Assembly: GCA_020342235.1 (NCBI GenBank)
Contig: CP073216.1
Span: 186,001 to 250,000, forward strand
Source: Saccharomycopsis phalli
Taxonomy: Eukaryota; Ascomycota; Saccharomycetes; Ascoideales; Saccharomycopsidaceae
Direction of reading: 5' to 3'
Length of the DNA stretch: 64,000 bases
In this document: positions 16,596 to 25,474 of the stretch, piece after piece
How the letters are laid out: the number at the start of each line of letters is the position of its first letter
Position numbering within the stretch: the first letter of the stretch is position 1
The notes under the pieces: model-generated
What the model was told of the DNA's origin: nothing
Databases searched by the model: none
The model's input: the letters and a program-made list of their open reading frames with translations, nothing else
Made by a program: the position numbers and the translations under genes

Positions 16596-19500
16596 ATGTC
16601 TCTAAATAAACCTTGGGTCAAGGAATCCACGGAAGACCGCGTTACTATGGATGTACCCAAGAATATCAGTGATGCGGATATTTCCAAGTCGGTAAACAAG
16701 TCTAACAATATACCAGAACGCGAAAATGTCATGTTAGCGCCATTACCACTGCTTCCGAGCCCGGTAGTAAACTGTGATGTGGAGTCTGCTGAGACTGATG
16801 ATGAGGTGGATGGGAGTCCTGTGCAGCAGTTTGTGGAATTTAATTTGCACGAGTCTGGCGATGGTGATGAGATTGAAGATTGCAGCCCCACCAAGAGTCC
16901 GGCTTTGGCCCAGAGTGAAGTTACGCCTAAGACAATCGAGCATATAGCCGAGCCCAAAAGTGTGGATGTTACAAATGTGAATAATTTACAAGTGGAAACT
17001 CCAGTTAAAGATGATAGCAGTGTGTTATATGAATACGACGACGACGAAGAAGAAGAAGGAGAATGGCAGGAGATGCCTACCGTTGCCAACAATTATGACG
17101 TGTATGATGATAAGGGCGAGTTAATAAATTCCGCAGGGGATACCAGTTTTGGCTCGGCTACTACTGCTGCCACTACAGTGGACCTGAAACTAGCAAATGA
17201 TATGGCAAAGAAAGCCTCCAAGAGCACGGGGTATACCAGAATAGCAGGCCAGACCCAGGCGGAACATTATTCTGAATCGGATAAACAGACGGATTTCTTG
17301 TTTAGAAATAACCGGGGCATATCCAAGTCTGAACAAATCAAAGAGGGCTCAGAAGACGATGATGACGACGATTTTATGGAAGATAGCACGAGAAGTGCGC
17401 TAGATCAGATGCAATCTACCAAGGAAATGCTAAAGGAGGAAGAGATATTTGCATACGTGGGACTAGTGAAGCTATTAATGATAGAAATGGCCACCAATCT
17501 TGCCCAGGTCAGTTCTACAAAGTTGAAGAACAGCAAACGACTTAGTGCTGCGCAATCCTCCTTGGCTGTCTGGTCTCAGAGAGTAATGTCTAATTTATAC
17601 GAACACATGGATGTTACTAAAGAGGAAAAAAAGATGATTGAGAGTTTGAGCAGCCATGGGGTTGAGCCTGCTGATTTGTCTGGTGGCTTGGCAAAAATTG
17701 AGACGATTGATAATCCAATCTATGAAGGAAACAGTGTAAATGACAAGAATGACAATGCAAAGGACATACAAGGTGAAGAGAGGGGCATACGAAGTAAAGA
17801 GAAGGACATACAAGAAGATGAAGAGAAGGATATACAAGAAGATGAAGAGAAGGATATACAAGAAGATGAAGAGAAGGATATAAAGCAGGACGAAACAGAG
17901 AATTCAAAGCAGGACAATGAGACACACAAAGAGGAAGACACCCTCTTTGACGAAGGAGAAGATTTGGGTGATTTAAGCAACGGAAATTTTGACAGAGAAT
18001 CTGCCAAAACGGAATCTGAAAATATTAAATCGCCCACTTCAGATGGAGATATCAGCGATATGAAAATCGACAAAGTCATTGATCCCGAGGAAATAAAAAA
18101 CAAAAAAACCATAGACATAGACGTGTCATGGACTGTGATATGCGACTTGTTTTTGATATTAATCAATGACTCTGTGTATGACTCTCGCTCTCGATCGCTT
18201 CTCATGAGGTTCGCGGAAATTTTGAACCTCAGCAACTTCGAGGTGTGTCAGTTTGAAAGAAGAATCACCGACGCCCTCGAAATAGATGAGGGCGGAACCG
18301 AAACTCTTAACGAAAAAGAGTTCATCAAGTATCGTGCCAAGAAGGCCAAGCGGAAGAGAATGATTTACATTGGCTTGGCTGGAGTGGGCGGAAGTTTGAT
18401 TCTCGGTATATCTGGTGGGTTACTCGGACCGCTAATTGGTGCTGGTATTGCTGCTGGATTATCTACTGTGGGTATTGCAGGCACAGGTACGTTTCTTGCT
18501 GGGACTGCTGGAACTGCAATTGTCACTGGTGCCTCTACTGCGATTGGTGCTAAAGTTGGTGTCTCCGGTATGATGAAACGAACTGGAGCTGTCAAGACGT
18601 TTGAATTTCGGCCATTGCATAATAATAAACGGGTCAGCTTAATCATCACGGTTTCTGGATGGATGAACTCTGCAAACGATGATGTCCGATTGCCGTTTTC
18701 GACCGTTGATCCTGCCATGGGTGACTTGTACTCTCTTCTCTGGGAACCAGAAATGTTGACTTCCACCGGTCAGACAATGAATATTTTAGCCACCGAAGTG
18801 TTAACGCAGTCTGTTCAGCAGATTTTGGGAGCTACCGTCTTGACAGCGTTGATGTCCGCCGTCCAAATTCCAATGGCGCTCTCCAAATTAGGATACCTTT
18901 TAGATAACCCTTGGAACGTATCTCTTGATCGAGCCTGGGCAGCAGGATTGATTTTGGCAGATACCTTAATTTCCCGGAACTTGGGGGTTCGCCCCGTGAC
19001 ATTGGTGGGGTTCTCCATTGGCTCCAGATTAATCTACTCGTGTCTTCTTGAGCTAGTCAAGAAAGGTGCATATGACTTGGTTGAAAACGTCATAATCTTC
19101 GGATCACCGTTTGTGTGCAACGCAGAACAACTTGCTCTCTGCAGGTCTGTTGTTTCTGGAAAATTCATCAACGGGTACTCTAAGAAAGACTGGATCTTGG
19201 GCTACTTGTTTAGAGCCACCAGTGGTGGTATAAGGAGAGTCGCCGGTTTGTCGCCTATTCAGGACATTAATGGGATCGAAAACTTTGACTGTACACCATA
19301 TGTTACCGGTCATATGGAGTATCGAACTGCCATGCCCAAGTTGTTGAAGCTACTCGGCTGGAGTGTCATCTCGGAAGAGTTTATTGAAATCGATGAGGCT
19401 GACCCAGAACAAAGTGAACGGCAAAGAGAATTGATTCTCGAGTTTGATAGAAGTGCCAAGCAGATATTGGAAGATAAGGAGAAGAATAACCATAAAAAGA

Positions 19501-19805
19501 AGCAGGGGTGGAAGACTTGGTTCAAACCAAAGAGAAAAGAATGGTGGGAAGTATATGCCGAGGGACAGGTTCAACAAGAAATGAAGCAAAAGGAGGATGA
19601 CCAGGCCGTTGGCGAAGAAAACAAAAGCCCAGAGATCGATCCCAAGGCAGAATATACGTTATTTGACGTAGATGAGCTAAAGAAAGAGATTCAAGTGATG
19701 AAGCAAACTGGCGAATTAGAGCAAGTGAATCAAGAATTGCAACAGCAATATGAAGAAAAAGAGAAGCAGCCTCCAGAGTCTACAAAGACTGATGCAGAAA
19801 GGTAG
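16596..19805 (+). CDS. MIL1: MIL1, DUF726 protein, ligand of the AP-1 medium chain Apm2
   Basis: The product has 1069 residues (S. cerevisiae Yfl034w/Mil1 is about 1073). The first 500 residues are acidic and include three tandem DIQEDEEK units (about 405-428). Residues about 585-660 form a long Gly/Ala/Ile-rich hydrophobic stretch. The DUF726 alpha/beta-hydrolase-like domain follows, with nucleophile elbow GFSIG (S807). The C terminus is charged and coiled. Mil1 binds AP-1 complexes that use Apm2 and acts at the trans-Golgi/endosome. M18 (16647) is an alternative start because CACGTG sits directly against the upstream ATG. Its stop is 17 bp from the APM2 stop. Confidence 0.85.
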   Translation: MSLNKPWVKESTEDRVTMDVPKNISDADISKSVNKSNNIPERENVMLAPLPLLPSPVVNCDVESAETDDEVDGSPVQQFVEFNLHESGDGDEIEDCSPTKSPALAQSEVTPKTIEHIAEPKSVDVTNVNNLQVETPVKDDSSVLYEYDDDEEEEGEWQEMPTVANNYDVYDDKGELINSAGDTSFGSATTAATTVDLKLANDMAKKASKSTGYTRIAGQTQAEHYSESDKQTDFLFRNNRGISKSEQIKEGSEDDDDDDFMEDSTRSALDQMQSTKEMLKEEEIFAYVGLVKLLMIEMATNLAQVSSTKLKNSKRLSAAQSSLAVWSQRVMSNLYEHMDVTKEEKKMIESLSSHGVEPADLSGGLAKIETIDNPIYEGNSVNDKNDNAKDIQGEERGIRSKEKDIQEDEEKDIQEDEEKDIQEDEEKDIKQDETENSKQDNETHKEEDTLFDEGEDLGDLSNGNFDRESAKTESENIKSPTSDGDISDMKIDKVIDPEEIKNKKTIDIDVSWTVICDLFLILINDSVYDSRSRSLLMRFAEILNLSNFEVCQFERRITDALEIDEGGTETLNEKEFIKYRAKKAKRKRMIYIGLAGVGGSLILGISGGLLGPLIGAGIAAGLSTVGIAGTGTFLAGTAGTAIVTGASTAIGAKVGVSGMMKRTGAVKTFEFRPLHNNKRVSLIITVSGWMNSANDDVRLPFSTVDPAMGDLYSLLWEPEMLTSTGQTMNILATEVLTQSVQQILGATVLTALMSAVQIPMALSKLGYLLDNPWNVSLDRAWAAGLILADTLISRNLGVRPVTLVGFSIGSRLIYSCLLELVKKGAYDLVENVIIFGSPFVCNAEQLALCRSVVSGKFINGYSKKDWILGYLFRATSGGIRRVAGLSPIQDINGIENFDCTPYVTGHMEYRTAMPKLLKLLGWSVISEEFIEIDEADPEQSERQRELILEFDRSAKQILEDKEKNNHKKKQGWKTWFKPKRKEWWEVYAEGQVQQEMKQKEDDQAVGEENKSPEIDPKAEYTLFDVDELKKEIQVMKQTGELEQVNQELQQQYEEKEKQPPESTKTDAER

Positions 19806-19822
19806 ACATGCGGTATATTAGT

Positions 19823-21712
19823 CTATATTTTCTTCCAGACATTTTTCTGGGTATTGCCACCACCGATAAATTTCAGCTGAGACAGTGTCTTTCGGTGTTT
19901 GATGTGTTTTGTGACTGTTTCAACGGATTTGCTATAATTGGAATTAAATTTGAAACAGTATTCCTCATCACTCCTTGTAATGTATTTGACCCATGGAAAT
20001 GATGTATACTCTAATATAGGTTCATTAATTTTCAAGTAGGTGATTTTTAACCCAGAAAACGTCAAATTCTCTAGTTTAAATTGCACTTTTACCATGTTCT
20101 TATTCAAGAAAAATTTCTCATCCACCTTGTCCTCCAGATGTCCAGATGGCTCAAAGGCAGAGAATAACTTATCACCATGTAACGCCTCGTCCTTTTCCAT
20201 AAGTAATGACGGGGATGTGGGACCTTCCGTCGACGAAACAATATGTCCCTTTGATGATTTCATCTGACGCTTTTCCATCTGTATGGTTTTGAATATCTTT
20301 TTAATGTTCTGTGATTTCTTGTTGTCTGACTCTTGAGGGTTCATGGAGTCACGGTCAAGGCGTCTATTATAATATGCTGCGGTTTTTTCCTCTTCGGAAT
20401 CAGACGATTCAAATTCTTCTTCGGAGTCAAAATTGAGAGTTTCCAAGTCATTCTGTTGAATTTCTTCGTCGTTGTATAAACTAATTTCGCTGTACATTTG
20501 AAAGTCGCGGTTACCTATGAGGGTGGATATCTTCCATATTAAACACTTTTTCTCCAAATCTAGCACTACAGATCCAATCTTTGTTTTGAATCTAGGAAGC
20601 TTATCAAAATTAACTGGGAACCTTTTAAAGCTAATAGGAATCAAAACGGAAACATCAGATGCAGATGATCGTTTAGTAAACCGCGTAGACAAGTCGATAG
20701 ATACAAGAAGCTTGGTCTCCTTATGTTCAGTCTCCTCATTTTCTTTCTTTTTAAATATGATTTTCTTGGTAAACTTAATGTTGGATATTCTAACTAGAGG
20801 CGCTTTTTTCACCTCCAATTTATAGCTCATTAGGTTGAATTTACCATCTGGCGGTATAAATATTATTGTCTTGTCACTGGAGAATTTAGATAGCTCGACA
20901 CACTGGTGGAAATTGAGATTATCAAACTTGATTCTCTTGAATGCGTCTATGGTTACGTTATCATCAGTATCTGGGGCAATAAATTCATTAAGTCCCAATT
21001 TAAGTGTAGGCATTCCAGATAAATAACACTTAACATTAATCTTTCCGGAGATGAGTTGTTTCTTAATATGGCCAGTAGTATCCACAAGTAAATCAATCTT
21101 CTCCACGATATCTATAAAGACCTCATTCTTTTTATAGAATATCCCCTTTGGTCTCCAAGATAGCTGAGTGGTAGAGATCTGGGATATGCTGGCATTAAGT
21201 TCATGCTCAAAATCTATTCCTGCGCTGGTATCTTTGTCAGACTTGGAGATGGGCTGTTCTGAGGCGTTGAATTTCATCTTTATGTACTCATTTAATATAT
21301 TGAAATCGGTAATCTGAACAAATCCATAATCCATCATTTCGTCAAATAATTCATAGAGCAATAAATAATTGTCAATTATAATTTCTTGGTCCAATAGCGT
21401 AGACTTGAAGTACTTTTTCAATATTAGCTCAAAGTTTTTAAGAAACACCAAGTAACACATCACATTTGTCACCTTGTAATACCTGCTAGCCGCCACTATC
21501 AAAAATACTATGTTATTGCTATAGACGTACGCATAATGATAATCTTCAATCTGTATTACCGGCTCTAATCTCTCGAGGCTGTTGTTGGCTAGCACCACCC
21601 TAAATTGTTCTAATATACGTTCCAAGGGCGCATCCTGATCTTCACTATATCGATATGTTCTCGTAACAAGTGGCGCAAGTTCGTGATTTAATATAGTTAT
21701 GGCCGTTGCCAT
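19823..21712 (-). CDS. APM2: APM2, alternative mu subunit of AP-1
   Basis: The product has 629 residues (S. cerevisiae 605). The N-terminal longin-like domain covers about 1-150 and is followed by a mu-homology domain. Diagnostic stretches include SWRPKGIFYKKNEVFIDIVE, CYLSGMPTLKLGLNEF, FHQCVELSKF and IIFIPPDGKFNLMSYKL. The domain ends PWVKYITRSDEEYCFKF. An acidic insertion (EEEFESSDSEEEK) lies near residue 440. Apm2 replaces Apm1 in a subset of AP-1 complexes for cargo sorting. It converges on MIL1, its known ligand, and diverges from the dehydratase gene to its right. Confidence 0.88.
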   Translation of the reverse strand: MATAITILNHELAPLVTRTYRYSEDQDAPLERILEQFRVVLANNSLERLEPVIQIEDYHYAYVYSNNIVFLIVAASRYYKVTNVMCYLVFLKNFELILKKYFKSTLLDQEIIIDNYLLLYELFDEMMDYGFVQITDFNILNEYIKMKFNASEQPISKSDKDTSAGIDFEHELNASISQISTTQLSWRPKGIFYKKNEVFIDIVEKIDLLVDTTGHIKKQLISGKINVKCYLSGMPTLKLGLNEFIAPDTDDNVTIDAFKRIKFDNLNFHQCVELSKFSSDKTIIFIPPDGKFNLMSYKLEVKKAPLVRISNIKFTKKIIFKKKENEETEHKETKLLVSIDLSTRFTKRSSASDVSVLIPISFKRFPVNFDKLPRFKTKIGSVVLDLEKKCLIWKISTLIGNRDFQMYSEISLYNDEEIQQNDLETLNFDSEEEFESSDSEEEKTAAYYNRRLDRDSMNPQESDNKKSQNIKKIFKTIQMEKRQMKSSKGHIVSSTEGPTSPSLLMEKDEALHGDKLFSAFEPSGHLEDKVDEKFFLNKNMVKVQFKLENLTFSGLKITYLKINEPILEYTSFPWVKYITRSDEEYCFKFNSNYSKSVETVTKHIKHRKTLSQLKFIGGGNTQKNVWKKI

Positions 21713-21949
21713 GCTTCACCTAACCCTTTGTGTATATATCCTCTGACGGTATCCCGAAGGTGTAACTTGTCACGTGGTATGTAAACAAAGAGAATCCCTG
21801 AAAATCAAGCTCCAATAAAATAGGTATATTTTGATGATGATAAAATAATAATAATAACTAAGCGATTAGCTGTTACTTTCTCAGAAGGCCGTTACCGTCA
21901 ATATCACGTGATGGTGGTATGAGAGGATTGCATTGACTATTTTATTTCA
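21713..21949. promoter_or_regulatory. Divergent promoter with two CACGTG boxes
   Basis: CACGTG is at 21771-21776 and 21905-21910, between the APM2 start (21712) and the dehydratase start (21950). A TAACCCT motif near 21721 resembles a Tbf1 site. Both genes could share these elements. Confidence 0.5.
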
Positions 21950-22291
21950 ATGTACAATAAAGTTATTAAAGTTGTTGGTGAGCGATTGCCTTCAGCAAAT
22001 GTATTAGAGAAATTGAAATTGCTAAATTCAGGCAAGAACAATACATGGAAATTAGAAACGTATAACGATGATCCCTGTATCAGTAAGCAATTTACGCTTT
22101 CTAGTTTTGAGAATACCTGTGGGTTTCTCAACAAAGTGAATATGAGATCGCACTTGCTAGGGCATCATCCAACTGTCTGCTATTCCTATAACAAGGTAAA
22201 TTTCAAACTACAGACGCATGATGTCAATGGTTTATCTGAAGTAGACTTTGTATTGGCTAAAAAAATAGACAAGTATGCAAATGAACAATGA
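21950..22291 (+). CDS. Pterin-4a-carbinolamine dehydratase family protein
   Basis: The product has 113 residues, the usual size for PCD/DCoH. The signature H-x3-HHP-x5-Y...THD...D is visible as HLLGHHPTVCYSYNKVNF followed by LQTHDVNGLSEVD. The two adjacent histidines and the later THD histidine are the catalytic set. The enzyme dehydrates 4a-hydroxytetrahydropterins; in yeasts without aromatic amino-acid hydroxylases its role is unclear, and a link to molybdopterin or folate chemistry has been suggested. The S. cerevisiae homologue YHL018W also lies beside APM2 (YHL019C), so this pair is conserved. Confidence 0.85.
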   Translation: MYNKVIKVVGERLPSANVLEKLKLLNSGKNNTWKLETYNDDPCISKQFTLSSFENTCGFLNKVNMRSHLLGHHPTVCYSYNKVNFKLQTHDVNGLSEVDFVLAKKIDKYANEQ

Positions 22292-22410
22292 GGGATGGTA
22301 ATAATACATAGTAGAAATATAATAAAAAGGCAACAACGAGAAGGATCGAAATGGTTGTAATCATGGTATTAGTTTCAATATTCCGATTGTTCATGGCAGA
22401 GTCTTAAGGC

Positions 22411-23979
22411 TCAGGGAGTCGATGGTTTAGGCGAGAATTTCTCGGTAAAGAATGGAATAGCGATGGCTCTTTTATCGTGCTCATTACTAGACTCAAAGTC
22501 AAACTGAGATTCTCTTTTATTTGATTCGGTAGACACCAAGTCTGAAGTTGGCATTGGTGGGGTTCCTGGCTCAATTTGAACTAACTTTGGTTTTCCAGGG
22601 TTGGCTTGTAACTCGGTTGCAACATTGTTGGACTGGGTATTTGCTAAGCTTGTTGCGTTAGAAATGGTAGAAGTATTTGTATGAGGACGGGCCTGTTGGT
22701 TTTTGATTCCGTCAGAGAACAATTTGTTTGAAGTCGAGCTCTTAATTCTGTCAACGTATAAATCGTCGTCAGATTCTTCGGGCTCGTTAATATTAATTTC
22801 TTTGAAAGACTCGGAACCAGAACGGTTATGGACATATGGGCTCCTTTCTTGAAGAGAAGATCTGCAGGATGACGACTTGGAAGCAAGAGAACTGGCAAAC
22901 GGATGGGCCTTAACTTTAATACTTTTAGGATCCGCCACTGCTCCAATGACATCTGCCCCAGCAATAGTATTACCGAATCTTTCGGCATCACCGTTGACGG
23001 TAGATGTGTCACCATTTCCTAAACCGTCTTCTCCATTACTGGAGTACTGTTGATGGATTTCCCTCAATTTCTCGGACAAAGACGCAAAACTGCCCGTGAT
23101 TGTACTGGCATTGTCATCATTTATGGTATCAATTTTCTCCCTGTGCACACTTTCCTTGTCGTTGTCATGTACAGCAGTAGCTACAATCCCTGTTACTACT
23201 GCAGCACTAGTCACACCAGCCACATCAACCTCTTCAACCTCTTCAACCACAGTTGACAAAGGTTTTGCTGGTAGCTGTGGAATTTGACTAATATTGATGT
23301 TCTTCTCTTGGTCAAGCTGTTTTGGTGCTTTTTTCTTGTGGATGCAACAGAGGATGAAGAGTAAGGCCAAAAGTAATATCGCAAGACCGACAATACCGCA
23401 CACAATTGCAACGATAATTTTGGCTCTTTTGTCTCTGTGAGCATCGTCGAGGTTCTTCTCTTGGTTACTAAGACTTGAGGTTGAACTTGAGGTTGAACTT
23501 GAGGTCAAACTTGAGGTCAAACTTGAAATCGAACTTGAGGTTGTAGTGGGAGTAGTAGTGGTAAAGTGGGAGGTGATGAAACTGCTCTGTGTGGCCTCTG
23601 ATTGAGAAGTCAGAACTGTAGACTTGTCCGCGGTGGACTTGTCAGAGCTCGTCTCTTCAATTGAATCATCCAAGCTTGTCTCTGAAGGCAACTCTGAGAT
23701 TGTTGCTGTGGCTGAACTGTCAATTGGAATAGCCAGTGTTACCGAGTTGCTCGCTGAGGCAGTGGCGCTTGCCAAAATGGAAGCCCCTGGGTTTTCCCAC
23801 GTCGCCCAATTGACGCTGATTAAAGTGGCTTTGTCCCATTCGTCTGTTCCTGTCGTTTGACTTGCAGCCAAGGTTGTTACTCCACCAAGATCGCCAACGT
23901 TAATAAAATATCGTTTGTGATTATTCGCATAGGCTAGTGACAAGATGTTTGCAATAGCTAATAACAGATTAGTTTTCAT
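22411..23979 (-). CDS. Mucin-like single-pass plasma-membrane or vacuolar protein
   Basis: The product has 522 residues. A signal peptide covers about 1-18 (LLLAIANILSLAYA). The lumenal part contains a short conserved-looking segment (TDEWDKATLISVNWATWENP) and a Ser/Thr tract (about 100-170) that includes imperfect TSSL/TSSS repeats. A single transmembrane helix lies at about 186-208 (IIVAIVCGIVGLAILLLALL), followed by CCIHKKK and a 300-residue polar cytosolic tail. The architecture resembles Tda7/Ynl176c-type or Wsc-type proteins, but I see no WSC cysteine domain. Function is not assigned. Confidence 0.65.
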   Translation of the reverse strand: MKTNLLLAIANILSLAYANNHKRYFINVGDLGGVTTLAASQTTGTDEWDKATLISVNWATWENPGASILASATASASNSVTLAIPIDSSATATISELPSETSLDDSIEETSSDKSTADKSTVLTSQSEATQSSFITSHFTTTTPTTTSSSISSLTSSLTSSSTSSSTSSLSNQEKNLDDAHRDKRAKIIVAIVCGIVGLAILLLALLFILCCIHKKKAPKQLDQEKNINISQIPQLPAKPLSTVVEEVEEVDVAGVTSAAVVTGIVATAVHDNDKESVHREKIDTINDDNASTITGSFASLSEKLREIHQQYSSNGEDGLGNGDTSTVNGDAERFGNTIAGADVIGAVADPKSIKVKAHPFASSLASKSSSCRSSLQERSPYVHNRSGSESFKEININEPEESDDDLYVDRIKSSTSNKLFSDGIKNQQARPHTNTSTISNATSLANTQSNNVATELQANPGKPKLVQIEPGTPPMPTSDLVSTESNKRESQFDFESSNEHDKRAIAIPFFTEKFSPKPSTP

Positions 23980-25474
23980 TTCCTCGTAAAATGTATTGTC
24001 TTGACAAAAATATTAGATTAATTGATCAATATGTGGATGAAGTTTTGCGGCTGTATTGAGTAACTAAGCAGAAAAAGACAAAAATAACTGACAAGCTTCT
24101 TTGGAAACGGAAATCAATTATTTATTATACTAACAGTGATAATAAAATGCATCTTGTCGTGCCTATTAAATCATTCTTTTGCACATCAAATTGCCTATTT
24201 GGACCGAAAATTGAGGCAGTCAGATGTAGTATTGCCGTTCAGCGGCCCTCAGGAATGGGCACTAGCCTTCACTAAAAAATAACTCAAAACAACTTTACAT
24301 GAGGAGAAAAGATTTTGTTTCGAATTTACGTATTGGTAATCAGCAACTTAAATTAAAATATTTTATTTCTTAACTTACTCCACAATTGGTCGTCTGACAG
24401 CTAATAGAACTTATGCAGTTTTCTGTATACATCAACTACCATGGCCAAGTAGTCTCCATCATGAAAATGATACCTGATCACGGTAAAGTATCAATATAGT
24501 TTAATACTAATCTCATTAAATTGTATCAAATGATCGTCGAATATTATGCGTGCTATATCCTTTTATCAGGCAGTCATGTGATCTGTTAGTGCACTATGAC
24601 GCTCTAATAGGCTTCTTAGCCTTGCAAAAACCGTTTATTGATGCATTGAAATGGGATCTATTTCATTTGGAATACGCATTGGAAAAATCAGAAGTTAAAA
24701 ATTATCATAAACCACTGCAAATACCACTGCAAATTCTACTGGCACTTTGGACCATGTCCAATTAAAACGTATCCAATACCTACTAGACAGTATACCTCAA
24801 GGAATATCCACATGAGCAATTTTTAATACGCAAGGGCAGAATTGGTACATTTCCTTTGCTGTAGCTGTTTGAAGTGTGCAGCAGATGCCTCTCGCTTAGT
24901 AATTGATTCAAAACAGTGCCACTTCTAGCTTAATATCCACTTTTGTCTTACAAGGAGACTGATAAGAAAAATTTTTTATAGTTAATTTGTAATGTACCGA
25001 ATAGGGTCTCCCCTAATAGCTTGGCTGGAACCAGTTGCTTTCTTAACTTATGTTTACAGAAATTAAAAATTTAAAAAATTTCTCATGTTTCATCTCTTTG
25101 AAATCAAAATACAAGTGACTAATAAAATTTAGAAAGATGATCGACTACACGAATAAATCACTTTTTTCAAAATTTAATTTAATTTATAATATACGATTTT
25201 TTATCCTTTTGTGCGATTGAAGTTTGTATGTGCGGAAAGGTTGAATAACCAACTTGACTTATAAATAAGTTTTAACTATTAGCAAAGACGGACTGCAAAT
25301 TAGTTATACTATCAAATTATCCTGTTTTAAAACATGACTTAAAAGAAAATTACCCTATATATATAAATTTAATCACGTATAAAATACATCAGTGCTAATC
25401 TCATTGCCACTCTCCAACAATGCTTAGCAGATCTTAACTACTACGCGCCTTATGCATGTTGAGAACTTTGATTC
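23980..25474. other. 1.5-kb AT-rich region without a supported gene
   Basis: This is the largest gap in the window. It contains the promoter of the mucin-like gene on the left and the TFC3 3' flank on the right. A GC-richer patch at about 24190-24285 has no convincing reading frame. A 71-codon frame at 24550-24765 starts at GTG and is unsupported. No tRNA, snRNA or C/D box pair was found. Confidence 0.5.

Noticed and set aside
16547-17092. 181-codon frame antisense to MIL1
   Set aside because: Ser/Leu-rich mirror of the acidic MIL1 N terminus.
21834-21840. ATGATGA motif in the APM2 upstream region
   Set aside because: No CTGA box D at a suitable distance.
24550-24765. 71-codon frame in the large gap
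   Set aside because: GTG start, no recognisable domain; a chance frame or an old remnant cannot be told apart.
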